Assembly: GCA_001493195.1 (NCBI GenBank)
Contig: FAXN01000092.1
Location: 1 to 50,496, forward strand
Direction: 5' to 3'
DNA length: 50,496 nt
Source of the DNA: Sulfurovum sp. enrichment culture clone C5
GTDB taxonomy: Bacteria; Campylobacterota; Campylobacteria; Campylobacterales; Sulfurovaceae
This document shows, piece after piece, positions 10,727 through 20,668 of the stretch (position 1 is the stretch's first letter; each line of letters opens with the position of its first letter). The notes beneath the pieces were generated by a model. It was not told the DNA's origin, ran no database searches, and saw only the letters and a list, made by a program, of their open reading frames with translations. The translations under genes were made by a program, and so were the position numbers.

Positions 10727-11542
10727 TTATGCATTTATATATCCAAGTTTTAATCCGGCTAGTTGCAAAAATTCATAAAATTTTTTATCTAAATTAGATA
10801 TTTTGGAAGGTAGTGTATCTGCATAAAATTCACATATTTCAAAGACAGTATACATTAATTTATTACACTCTCTAAAATTTCCATCTGTTAATTTAAAAAT
10901 GAGTTTAAAATCTCTCTCTTTTATGTTATTTGAAAGATCAAATAAATTTTTCTTTAAAAGTTTTTTATTTATATATGTTGTTTGCTCTTCTCTGTCTACA
11001 TTTTTTAATTCAATCATTTCCCATATTCTAGAGCTAAAATGGGTGCGGGCCAATAGCTCTTCTTTGTTGTTTTGATGAAGAGCCATTATAAATTTAATAG
11101 ATCCAGTATCAGAAAGTAATCTAATTTTTTCTAAAATATCAAGTCCATACATTTGTGCTTCATCCAATAAAAAAATAAATTCTTTTTTGTTTAAAATACT
11201 TTTTGCATATTTCACTAACCCAAGAAAATTTACTTCTGAATTATCTGGAACATTTTCTCCAGTAAAGGCATAAAATATCTGCTCTAGAAACTCTTTTTCA
11301 CTATTTGATGGAGTGTCCATATAGAAAAGTTCTTTTTGATATTTTTTTTTCTCAAAAAGATTTTTTATCAATATAGACTTTCCAGTACCAGGCTTGCCAT
11401 ATAAAATAATCATTTTAAATGGCTTGTCAATAGCATCAGCTAATTGCTTGAAAGCAATCATTGATGACTCTAGCTCTATATAGTCTTTAGTGATTATATT
11501 ATCTAAAAAAGCATTTTTTGCTATTTTAAATTTATTTTTCAT
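10727..11542 (-). CDS. AAA ATPase, ExeA/MshM-like
   Basis: Walker A LYGKPGTGKSILIKNLF, Walker B FIFLLDEAQMYGLDILEKIR; overlaps the secretin gene by 11 nt. Confidence 0.82.
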   Translation of the reverse strand: MKNKFKIAKNAFLDNIITKDYIELESSMIAFKQLADAIDKPFKMIILYGKPGTGKSILIKNLFEKKKYQKELFYMDTPSNSEKEFLEQIFYAFTGENVPDNSEVNFLGLVKYAKSILNKKEFIFLLDEAQMYGLDILEKIRLLSDTGSIKFIMALHQNNKEELLARTHFSSRIWEMIELKNVDREEQTTYINKKLLKKNLFDLSNNIKERDFKLIFKLTDGNFRECNKLMYTVFEICEFYADTLPSKISNLDKKFYEFLQLAGLKLGYINA

Positions 11543-13121
11543 TCAATATACTATATCCTAAATCTTTCATTAGAGCATCTTTTGGTGTCTCAATAATATG
11601 TGGAGTTATAATTAGAACCAACTCCTCTGTTGTTTTTGTATTCACCTCTTTTTTAAATGCATAACTAATAATAGGTATATCACCAAGTATTGGTACTTTA
11701 CTTGATTCAATGCCTTCTTTTGATGATATAAGTCCACCAAGTATCGCATGTTCACCATCTTTAACTTTTATAACAGAAGCCAATTGTCTTCTTACTAAGT
11801 CTGGTGGCATTTTTCTTGTTCCATCACCACTAACTGTTGAATTAACTGTGTCAGAAATAGAAGGATTTATTTTAAGAGTTATCATTCCATTGTCATCAAT
11901 TTCTGGCGTAATATCAAGCAAAATGCCTGCAAATACTGAATCTACTGTTTCTCCTGTCGCTGAAGTGGAACCCCCGCCACTAGCAGATGTGCTAGCCGTT
12001 GTTATTTTATAAAATAACTCTTTGCCTACACTTATGAGTGCTGGTTGATTGTTTAGTGTCATAACCCTTGGGCTTGAAATGTTTTTTACATTACCTTGCG
12101 TTCCTAAAAATCTAACAATATCAGAAACCTCTACCTTTCCAGTAGCAAAAACAGAAGCTCCAGCAGGATTTGATTTTTCATCTCGAGCCCATTCTGTAAC
12201 TATACCTTCTGTAATTTTTGTAGGATAAATATTTCTTGCCGCTTCAAGGGTTGAGTTGACACTTAAACTTTGAAGGTTGTATATTTGCGACCAGTCAATA
12301 CCTGTTGTTTTACTATCATCAAAATTTACCGACATTATTCTCACATCTATCATAACTTGTTTTTTTATTTGCGTAGATAGGGTATCTATGTATTTTGCAA
12401 CTTTTTCTATTTGTGCTGGGGTTCCAGTTACTGTTATCATTCCAGCTTCTGGATTAACTATAGGTGCAACTGGATTATATTCCCATACTTGACCATCAGG
12501 ACCAACCCATGATTTATCGGAAGTTTTAGCAAAATGAGTACTTCCATCGCCAGCACTTATTAAGATTCTCTGAATTTCATCTCCTATATTTTTCCAAAAT
12601 AAAAATTCATTATTACTTTCTATGCTTATTCCAGTATTTGCTGATGAGCCACCACCTACATTAGTAGCAGAGCCCCCACCACTACTTGAAGAGGATGATT
12701 CACTGCTACCAGCTATTATTGTAACCCCAGCATTACTTTTTCCTATCCTGTTCCCAGCTATATAGTGAACCCTAAAAGTTTTAGTTATGAGGTATGCAAT
12801 AGTAAGTTTATTCCCCTCTATTGAATAATGTAAATCATTATCCTTTAAAACAGTATTTAAAAATGTTCGCATGGTAGCATTTTTTAATTTGACATAGTAT
12901 AGTTTTTTATTCATTCTTAATTTAGCAGCTTCGTCTTTTACTATTACGCTAAGACCACAAGTATCAGCTAAATTATCAACCATATCCCCAATTGTCAAGC
13001 TACTATCAGCAGTTACGCTAAAAAGTCTTGTATCGCATTGACCAGCATTAGCCAAACTACTCATTATTGCAAAAATAATTAAGCCCTTAAAGATTCTTTT
13101 ATTCATATTTATGAATTTCAT
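11532..13121 (-). CDS. Secretin (MshL/GspD/PilQ family)
   Basis: Signal peptide, secretin C-terminal signature (VPILGDIPIISYAFKKEVNTKTTEELVLIITPHII), Gly/Ser-rich insertions. Confidence 0.9.
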   Translation of the reverse strand: MKFINMNKRIFKGLIIFAIMSSLANAGQCDTRLFSVTADSSLTIGDMVDNLADTCGLSVIVKDEAAKLRMNKKLYYVKLKNATMRTFLNTVLKDNDLHYSIEGNKLTIAYLITKTFRVHYIAGNRIGKSNAGVTIIAGSSESSSSSSGGGSATNVGGGSSANTGISIESNNEFLFWKNIGDEIQRILISAGDGSTHFAKTSDKSWVGPDGQVWEYNPVAPIVNPEAGMITVTGTPAQIEKVAKYIDTLSTQIKKQVMIDVRIMSVNFDDSKTTGIDWSQIYNLQSLSVNSTLEAARNIYPTKITEGIVTEWARDEKSNPAGASVFATGKVEVSDIVRFLGTQGNVKNISSPRVMTLNNQPALISVGKELFYKITTASTSASGGGSTSATGETVDSVFAGILLDITPEIDDNGMITLKINPSISDTVNSTVSGDGTRKMPPDLVRRQLASVIKVKDGEHAILGGLISSKEGIESSKVPILGDIPIISYAFKKEVNTKTTEELVLIITPHIIETPKDALMKDLGYSILNEK

Positions 13122-13126
13122 AATTA

Positions 13127-13567
13127 CTACCTCCCTTGAATTTTAATCAAATTTTTGTTTTTAGAGCTATTGTTCAAATAAACTTTTTTATTTTTTTGAC
13201 CATTGCTCAAATCAACACTGTTTGGACTAATTTTGGTTATTTTATAAGCACCAGTTGTGTCACCTACTTTTTTCCATCCCCCACCAATATAGGCTTTGCC
13301 ATTCATTATAGCGCTTACCTTGGTGGTATTTGAATCTTCTTCATCACCTTTTGGCATTATGATTGCACCAGTAGTTTTGTTTCTATCATAATAAACAAAA
13401 GGGTCTGAAACTTTATCAAAGAGAGATCCATTTAGTCCACCCCTAGGTGATTGTATTTGAGATACTTTTTGATCTATATCTTTTATACTAAGTGTTGTAG
13501 CAATTAATGCAGTAGATAAGGTTGCCCATAAGAATATTTTATATTTCATTGGTTGTTTATCCCCCAT
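13127..13567 (-). CDS. Small pilus/secretion assembly protein (PilP/MshK-like position)
   Basis: 146 aa, N-terminal TM, short beta-rich C-terminus (AYIGGGWKKVGDTTGAYKITKISPNSVDLSNGQKNKKVYL). Confidence 0.6.
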   Translation of the reverse strand: MGDKQPMKYKIFLWATLSTALIATTLSIKDIDQKVSQIQSPRGGLNGSLFDKVSDPFVYYDRNKTTGAIIMPKGDEEDSNTTKVSAIMNGKAYIGGGWKKVGDTTGAYKITKISPNSVDLSNGQKNKKVYLNNSSKNKNLIKIQGR

Positions 13568-14205
13568 ACTGAGATATTAAGATCCGCCAATATACCAGAT
13601 CTCTTTTTATTAACTTTTAGCTGACTACCATATATGTCGGTCACAAGTCTATTTTGCTCTATGTCATTCATGAATTTTAGTATATCTTTATATTCGCCTT
13701 GACATTTAATTTTAATTTCCAAAACATGACCAAAAGTTGTTTGATTTGATTCTGTAAAATTATTATCCAATTTCAGTATGCTAACATTATGATTAGATGC
13801 TGTTGTAGTAATAGAGTCCAAAAAAGTTGACCAGCTTTTTTTATCAAAAATCATATCTTCTAATTTATGCATACTATTATTAATTAGAGTTGTTTTATTT
13901 TCCAAATCCAAAATAGTCTGTTTTTTTTGTTTGATATCATTTGACAACTGCTTAACTTTAAAGTCTTTATCCCCATTTACAGTGATGGAGGCCATGTATT
14001 GTTGCTGTTCATCTAAAACTTTTTGGGTTTTTTCTTTTTCCCCAGCCGTATAATTATATCTATCTTCTGCAATAGGTAAAAGAATATAATATGCCAAGAA
14101 AGCAATTAATAATCCAGAACCATAAATCATAAGATTTTTTTCATTTTCTTGTTTAGCGTTTAGATATATATCTAATTTTTCGAGTATGTTTTCTAAAAAA
14201 ATCAT
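13546..14205 (-). CDS. PilO-like inner-membrane assembly protein
   Basis: One TM then coiled coil then ferredoxin-like domain; between PilMN-like and PilP-like genes. Confidence 0.65.
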   Translation of the reverse strand: MIFLENILEKLDIYLNAKQENEKNLMIYGSGLLIAFLAYYILLPIAEDRYNYTAGEKEKTQKVLDEQQQYMASITVNGDKDFKVKQLSNDIKQKKQTILDLENKTTLINNSMHKLEDMIFDKKSWSTFLDSITTTASNHNVSILKLDNNFTESNQTTFGHVLEIKIKCQGEYKDILKFMNDIEQNRLVTDIYGSQLKVNKKRSGILADLNISVWGINNQ

Positions 14206-15743
14206 TTTAACTCCATTGTAAGCACACCTTGATAGAATGAGCTATTTTGATCTTTTTCCAATAATTTCATATTGATATTTTCTATATTTGTATTTTTTTC
14301 AGAGATAAATTTGATAAATTCTGTTATTTTTTTATCATTATCTCCTGCCAAACTGATAGAAATATTATTATCACTATTTTGGAATTTTTCTATGGTTACA
14401 CCAAACTTCTTCAAGTCATTTGATAAATCATAATATATTTTTGATTTCATCGCATAATTTACTTTTTTGTTAAAAATACTATCCAAAGTTTGTGCTTTTG
14501 AATTATAAGCATCCCTTTTCGCTTTTTCTCCTATACCTAGCGTCTTGAGTTCATTTTCTTTCTCAGAAATTTGTTTTTTATATTTTTCAACTTCTGGAGT
14601 AAGTTCTTCAGATGTACTAACATTATAATACGATTGCGCATCGTTTACATAAGAGTATATTAAGTAATAAAGAGGCATAGCAAGACCAATAACAGTAGCC
14701 GCTCCAGCTGCCATTAAAAATTTACCGCCAGCTCTTTGAGAAAAAGAAGGAGGTCTTAGGAATTGTGTTAAATTTACAATGGAATTTGAATCATCAATAT
14801 AGTCAATAGAGGTTTTCGCTAACATTAATTCTAATGGAGTTGATTTTGTATGATTAATGTGTGAAAAGCCTAGACCAAAGTCCCAGACATCAGAAGTGCT
14901 ACCTATATAGTTTAAAATATATTTATGACATAAAGGTATATCACCTATGTCACTACCTATAAATATTTTATCAATGACATCAATTTTTAGCGCTCTTTTG
15001 GAATAAACTATTACCTCGTTAATCGATAAAAAGAAATTGCCAAATATTTTAGCAAGTGTTTGAGAGATATTCGAGTCTATTCCATATAAATTATCTTTTG
15101 AAAGAAGTTCTACAAATGATTCTCTATCCGTATGAGCTCCGATTGCCTCACAATATTTATCATGTAACTTATCTATAGAATAGTCTAAATTCTTACTATA
15201 CATGAAATTTCCATCTTTATAAATGGATATAAATGCATCTTTTTGCATTAAATATATAAAGATATGAACTTCATTTGAACTTAATGCATTATTTTTGTAT
15301 AGAGTTTTACATAATAATGGAGCAGGGGCAACAAGATCTATATATTTGGTATTTTTTTTATGATGCTCAAATAGTGTATAATTCTCTTCAGATTTTGTAG
15401 TAAAAACATGAAAGAGTCTTTCGTCAGTTGCACTTTCTGATTCTATATATCCTATGAGATTTTCACTCTCTTCCTCACTTATACCAAGCTCTTCTTGTAT
15501 TTTAATTTCAATAGCACTTGCCATATCTTCATCGGGAATTCTACGGCTCATATTGATTGAAGCAATTAGAAGGTCTTTGCTGGAGATAAAAGATGATACA
15601 AATTGATTTTCTGAATAGGATGGTTTTGGTATCAATTCTATAGAATTGTTTTTAACGATGGAATACCTATTTTCATAAGGGTCAATCGCAAGAATGCTAC
15701 TAAAAGGCGATTTAGATGACTGTATCTTTTTAAACATGGACAC
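14202..15743 (-). CDS. PilM-PilN (GspL-like) fused assembly protein
   Basis: N-terminal actin-like PilM-type half, TM (FLMAAGAATVIGLAMPLYYLIYSYV), then coiled-coil/PilN-type periplasmic half. Confidence 0.65.
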   Translation of the reverse strand: MSMFKKIQSSKSPFSSILAIDPYENRYSIVKNNSIELIPKPSYSENQFVSSFISSKDLLIASINMSRRIPDEDMASAIEIKIQEELGISEEESENLIGYIESESATDERLFHVFTTKSEENYTLFEHHKKNTKYIDLVAPAPLLCKTLYKNNALSSNEVHIFIYLMQKDAFISIYKDGNFMYSKNLDYSIDKLHDKYCEAIGAHTDRESFVELLSKDNLYGIDSNISQTLAKIFGNFFLSINEVIVYSKRALKIDVIDKIFIGSDIGDIPLCHKYILNYIGSTSDVWDFGLGFSHINHTKSTPLELMLAKTSIDYIDDSNSIVNLTQFLRPPSFSQRAGGKFLMAAGAATVIGLAMPLYYLIYSYVNDAQSYYNVSTSEELTPEVEKYKKQISEKENELKTLGIGEKAKRDAYNSKAQTLDSIFNKKVNYAMKSKIYYDLSNDLKKFGVTIEKFQNSDNNISISLAGDNDKKITEFIKFISEKNTNIENINMKLLEKDQNSSFYQGVLTMELK

Positions 15744-15801
15744 CTTTCTTAATAAAGATTAACCTAATTCTACAATTTAAATATTTAAATAAATCTTAAT
15801 A

Positions 15802-16689
15802 TTAAAATATATAACCAAAATTTTCTAATTCTTCTTTATTTTTACTCCATCCGCTCTTTACGGACACAAAAAGCTCTAGATGGATTTTTTTAGCAGAAAA
15901 TTTTTCTATATTTTTACGAGCATGTATTCCAATTCTTTTTATGCCTTCTCCATTTTTTCCTATAATCATTTTTTTTTGTATATCTTTTTCTACAATTACA
16001 GTTGCTAGAATCTTATCTAAATGTACGTTTTCTTCGATCTTATCGATTATAACATCGCTTTCATATGGTATTTCATCGCTCATATTTTCAAAAATAGATT
16101 CTCTTATAAACTCTTTATAAATAGAACGAATGTGTTCTGTAGTTAAAATTTCATCATCATAAAGCCAAGGATGTTCCGGTATATATTTGGATACAAGTTC
16201 TATCAGCTCTTTTTTTCCAACATTTTTATTTACTGAAAATGGGATAATAGCTTCAAAATGTTCTTGAAATTTTTGATATTCTCCAAGTTTTTGTAGCAAT
16301 TTAGCTTGTGGAATTTGATCTATTTTATTTAAAACTATTATATGTTTAGTTTTTTTTCTTTCATTTAGCTCTAAAAATTTTTCATATTCATCTGTTTTGT
16401 CACTAGCTGGTGCAATGAAAAGTATCAAATCGCAATCGCCAATAGCTTTTAAAGCTTCTTCTAACATAAACTTGTTTAATAGTTTTTCTTTTTTATGGAT
16501 ACCAGGGGTGTCTATAAAAATTAATTGCGAGTTTTCGTGCATAACAATTATTTGCATTCTTTTTCTAGTAGCTTGTGCTTTTTTTGACACCATAGCCACT
16601 CTTTCACCAACAAGTAAGTTTAAAATAGAACTTTTCCCTGCATTTGGTCTTCCAACTACTGCTATAAAGCCAGCTTTTTTATTTTCCAT
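15802..16689 (-). CDS. era: GTPase Era
   Basis: GRPNAGKSSILNLLVGE, DTPGIHKK, NKID, KH domain IIGKNGEGIKRIG. Confidence 0.97.
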   Translation of the reverse strand: MENKKAGFIAVVGRPNAGKSSILNLLVGERVAMVSKKAQATRKRMQIIVMHENSQLIFIDTPGIHKKEKLLNKFMLEEALKAIGDCDLILFIAPASDKTDEYEKFLELNERKKTKHIIVLNKIDQIPQAKLLQKLGEYQKFQEHFEAIIPFSVNKNVGKKELIELVSKYIPEHPWLYDDEILTTEHIRSIYKEFIRESIFENMSDEIPYESDVIIDKIEENVHLDKILATVIVEKDIQKKMIIGKNGEGIKRIGIHARKNIEKFSAKKIHLELFVSVKSGWSKNKEELENFGYIF

Positions 16690-16725
16690 TTAATTCCTAA
16701 AATATAGTTTGTTTTTTTAAGTATA

Positions 16726-17172
16726 TTAGTCTACACCTATAATTTCTACTTTTAATTTTGCATGTATGCCGTGACCAAGTTTTAAATCAACCTCGTGAAT
16801 GCCAGTAGATTTTATAGATTTATCTAAATGAATATTTTTTTTATCACATTCAAAACCAAATTGTTCTTTTATGGCAGTTGCTATATCACTATTGCCAACA
16901 GAACCTTGTATCCCCACTGGCGCATTATGTTTTTTAATTATTATATTTTTAGCTTCTAGCTCTTTTTTTTCTTTGTTTAATCTTTCAATTTCTTCTTTTT
17001 CAAGTTTTTCTTTAAGTGCCAGTTCGGCTTTATAGTTTTCTACAACCTCTGGAGTAGCAAGTTTTGCAAAACCTTTTCCTATGAGAAAATTTTGACCATA
17101 TCCATCTTTTACATCTTTTATTTCACCAGCAGATCCTAGTGTTTTTACATCTTTTATTAGTAGTACTTTCAC
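16726..17172 (-). CDS. rplI: 50S ribosomal protein L9
   Basis: MKVLLIKDVKTLGSAGEIKDVKDGYGQNFLIGKGFA signature. Confidence 0.98.
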   Translation of the reverse strand: MKVLLIKDVKTLGSAGEIKDVKDGYGQNFLIGKGFAKLATPEVVENYKAELALKEKLEKEEIERLNKEKKELEAKNIIIKKHNAPVGIQGSVGNSDIATAIKEQFGFECDKKNIHLDKSIKSTGIHEVDLKLGHGIHAKLKVEIIGVD

Positions 17173-17263
17173 TAATATTCCTTTGTTGTCTAAAGTTATT
17201 TTATTTTATATTGTACCAAAAATATTATAATCATCAATTGAGGTTTGTTGTTTAAAGAGTTTT

Positions 17264-17288
17264 ATGCTCCATTTAAGTTATGGAGCAT
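17264..17288 (-). terminator. Second of two tandem hairpins downstream of glnB
   Basis: ATGCTCCAT-TTAAGTT-ATGGAGCAT perfect 9-bp stem. Confidence 0.5.
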
Positions 17289-17298
17289 GGAGTATATT

Positions 17299-17320
17299 TT
17301 TGCACTTGAAAAAGTGCAAA
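17299..17320 (-). terminator. First hairpin immediately downstream of glnB
   Basis: TTTGCACTT-GAAA-AAGTGCAAA perfect 9-bp stem, 7 nt past the glnB stop codon. Confidence 0.6.
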
Positions 17321-17326
17321 TTTGTA

Positions 17327-17695
<369 letters not shown>

Positions 17696-17712
17696 TTATA
17701 TGTAAGAACCCA

Positions 17713-19044
17713 TTAAAGATTCATTACTTTTTCACCATGAATGGCTTCATCTAGTCCAACTTCCTCAGTTTGTGCATCTACTCTGCCGCCACCTGTTAAA
17801 AGTGAAGATATAAAATATACAATTATAGTTCCTATAAGTGTGTATAGACCAACTATCACAACAGACTCTAATTGAACCATAATTTGTCCCAATCTATCAT
17901 CAGCATCTTTTAATGGACCTGACCAAAGAAGAGCTTTATCGTTAAGAGCAAGAACACCAGTAGCGATTGCACCAAATAACCCCGCTAAAAAGTGTACACC
18001 AAAAGCATCCAAACTATCGTCATAGCCAAGTTTTTTCTTCAAGACTGCAACTCCAAAGAATGCAATAACACTTCCTAATACACCAATTATCAAAGCACCG
18101 CCAACACCAACAAAACCTGCAGCAGGAGTAATAGCAACAAGGCCAGCAACAGCACCAGAAGCAGCTCCCAAAAGAGTTGGTTTTTTGAAGACTATTTGCT
18201 CAACAATTACCCAAGTTAGTGTCGCAATAGCAGTAGCTATAGTAGTAGTAAGCATAGCAACACCAGCTATCATATTGGCACCAAATGCAGATCCTGCATT
18301 AAATCCATACCAACCAAACCATAAAAGACCTGCACCAAGAGCTGTCAACATAACACTCATAGGTTTCATGGCAACTTTACCATATCCAGCTCTTTTACCA
18401 ACTAAAACAGCAATTACTAGACCAGCTAGACCACCGTTCATGTGTACAACTGTTCCGCCTGCAAAATCTAATGCACCAGCATTAAAGAGGTATCCACCAC
18501 CCCAAACCATATGTGCTATAGGAGCATAAACTATAACTGTCCAAAGAGCAACAAAAATCATCCAAGTAGAAAATTTCATTCTCTCAATTGCAGAACCCGA
18601 AGCAATAGCAACAGTAATAGCTGCAAAAGTACCTTGGAATACAACAAAAACATATTTTGGATAAAGCTGACCAAGATCTACACTGGCAAATTCATCCCAT
18701 TTTATGCCATTTAGCATAACATTTCCAAAACCACCCATGAAGTTATTTAAACCACCTTCCATTGTGCCAAATGCAACCGAGAAACCAGCCACAACCCAAG
18801 CTATCATAGCTATAGAAAAAGCCATAAATACCATGGCATATGTATTAAGTAAGTTTTTACTTCTTGTCATACCTCCATAAAAAAGTGCCAAACCTATTGG
18901 CGTCATTAGCATAACTAGTGCTGTTGACATTAACATCCAAGATGTATCACCGCTGTTGATTACAGGTGCAGATGTAGCATTTTGATCTGCAAGTGCAAAT
19001 ATAGAAAATAGAATACTAAAAAATGATATCCATTTTAGTTTCAT
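17713..19044 (-). CDS. amt: Ammonium transporter
   Basis: Amt signatures (FDFAGGTVVHMNGG-like 'LDFAGGTVVHMNGGLAGL', DDSLDAFGVHFLAGLFGA), signal peptide; paired with glnB. Confidence 0.97.
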   Translation of the reverse strand: MKLKWISFFSILFSIFALADQNATSAPVINSGDTSWMLMSTALVMLMTPIGLALFYGGMTRSKNLLNTYAMVFMAFSIAMIAWVVAGFSVAFGTMEGGLNNFMGGFGNVMLNGIKWDEFASVDLGQLYPKYVFVVFQGTFAAITVAIASGSAIERMKFSTWMIFVALWTVIVYAPIAHMVWGGGYLFNAGALDFAGGTVVHMNGGLAGLVIAVLVGKRAGYGKVAMKPMSVMLTALGAGLLWFGWYGFNAGSAFGANMIAGVAMLTTTIATAIATLTWVIVEQIVFKKPTLLGAASGAVAGLVAITPAAGFVGVGGALIIGVLGSVIAFFGVAVLKKKLGYDDSLDAFGVHFLAGLFGAIATGVLALNDKALLWSGPLKDADDRLGQIMVQLESVVIVGLYTLIGTIIVYFISSLLTGGGRVDAQTEEVGLDEAIHGEKVMNL

Positions 19045-19135
19045 TGTGTCTCCTTCGTAATAAATTAAGTTACATGGAAATTATAACAACAAACTGAACA
19101 CTAAATAAACTCAAGACTGATTAAAAAATAGGCAA

Positions 19136-19837
19136 TTACAAAATTATCGGCATTTGCAACTTAAAGGTGTCTTTTTTTATTTGACACGTTAAACATGTTT
19201 GCTCAATTATTTGCATTATTTCATCATCATTGCTTGTGTCACGTTTTTGAGATTTTAAAATCAATTCTAACATTTGATATTTCGTGTCACCTAATACTAT
19301 ATATTCACCAAAAAGCAGTTTTAAGTCGATACTTAAGGACTGAGATTTGATAAAAGCTTCTAGCATTTTTCTTAAAATTTTTGAAAAACTATTTTGATCT
19401 ATTTTAAACATTGGTAAATCTTGATCAACAAACAGTGATAGCTTAGCACTGCTTTGCATTTCAAACAAAGTTATATTGGCTTCAAGTAAACTATTTACGT
19501 CTGTTAAGATTAGCATCTCTTTTGATACATTTTTTTCTTGTTTTATTTGTGGTTTGTTATAGAGCCTTATATAAATATTTTCATCATCCTCATATCCGAC
19601 CATTATGGAAAAAAAAGAGAAAATGTCAAACTCTAGATTGCTTAATATGCCTCTATGCCCATAGCTCTTAGGGGCATATTCCAGTGCTAAGTCGTAAAGA
19701 ATTTTTGGGTTTATGTATCCCAATAAAACCTCTGCGGAGTTATTTAAATATTTTATATGCCCACCAAAATCAAAAAGTATAAATGGATTACTGTCGTTTT
19801 CTATAAAATTTTTAAAATCAATTGATTCCATTTTCAT
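19136..19837 (-). CDS. PAS-domain protein, degenerate NtrB-like sensor
   Basis: PAS-like N-terminus (NPFILFDFGGHIKYLNNSAEVLLGYINP), residual kinase-like helices, no recognisable H-box or N/G-box ATPase motifs. Confidence 0.55.
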   Translation of the reverse strand: MKMESIDFKNFIENDSNPFILFDFGGHIKYLNNSAEVLLGYINPKILYDLALEYAPKSYGHRGILSNLEFDIFSFFSIMVGYEDDENIYIRLYNKPQIKQEKNVSKEMLILTDVNSLLEANITLFEMQSSAKLSLFVDQDLPMFKIDQNSFSKILRKMLEAFIKSQSLSIDLKLLFGEYIVLGDTKYQMLELILKSQKRDTSNDDEIMQIIEQTCLTCQIKKDTFKLQMPIIL

Positions 19838-20555
19838 TTACCTTTTTTCTAAGAGTATTTCTATTTATTCCAAGTATTTGAGATAGCTTTAGCTGTGAGC
19901 CATATTTCTCCAATCCAGCCATAATTAATGGATATTCAAAAAGATTTAAAAATTTAACATAATCATTGTTTCCTTGAAGATTTTTTTGAAAATAATCATA
20001 TAAAATGTCTTGAATCTCACTTTTTTCTAAATTATTAAATGCAATTTTTTTATAAATATATATTTTGAGTGATTTTATATTGTTACTTAAATCTATTTTT
20101 TCTTTATCTATGGCTAAAATATCTTTTTTTGCTAGATTTTCATTTGCTTCTTTTATGTATTTTTCAATAAAAAATTCTAAATCTTCCGGTCTGTCCCTTA
20201 ATGGAGGCATTTTATATATAAAACCAAAGAGTGAATCTATATAATCTGGCACTGTTGTTTCATCTGTGAGAGCAATTATTTTTTTATTATTGAACTCTTC
20301 GGCAGCATAATTTCTATGTATATCAAAATTATAAACAACTATCTCATTATTTTCAAGTAATGCATTTTTTAATTTTACAAAATCACTACCATCTATCCAT
20401 GTAGCATTATTGTACATTGATTTTACCAATGTTTTTTTGCCTATATTTGATTCTCCATATAGCAAAGTTGATATTTGCATATTTCTTGTAAGTTCAAATC
20501 CTTTTTTGATTTGCTTAATTTTTTCACAATTACTAAAAAACACAGTGCACCCCAC
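19818..20555 (-). CDS. Degenerate sigma54-activator-like (NtrC family) protein with Fis-type HTH
   Basis: Altered P-loop GESNIGKKTLVKS, PPLRDRPEDLEFFIEKYI (R-finger region), C-terminal LKLSQILGINRNTLRKKVNENGI Fis HTH; no GAFTGA loop. Confidence 0.7.
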   Translation of the reverse strand: MGCTVFFSNCEKIKQIKKGFELTRNMQISTLLYGESNIGKKTLVKSMYNNATWIDGSDFVKLKNALLENNEIVVYNFDIHRNYAAEEFNNKKIIALTDETTVPDYIDSLFGFIYKMPPLRDRPEDLEFFIEKYIKEANENLAKKDILAIDKEKIDLSNNIKSLKIYIYKKIAFNNLEKSEIQDILYDYFQKNLQGNNDYVKFLNLFEYPLIMAGLEKYGSQLKLSQILGINRNTLRKKVNENGIN

Positions 20556-20668
20556 TAATAAATATGAGTCATATTCTTGATTAAAAAATAATCATACTTT
20601 TAATAAAATATTGTAGCTTAAATATGTTAAAATATAAAAATTAATATATCTGACAACAAAGGTTTATA

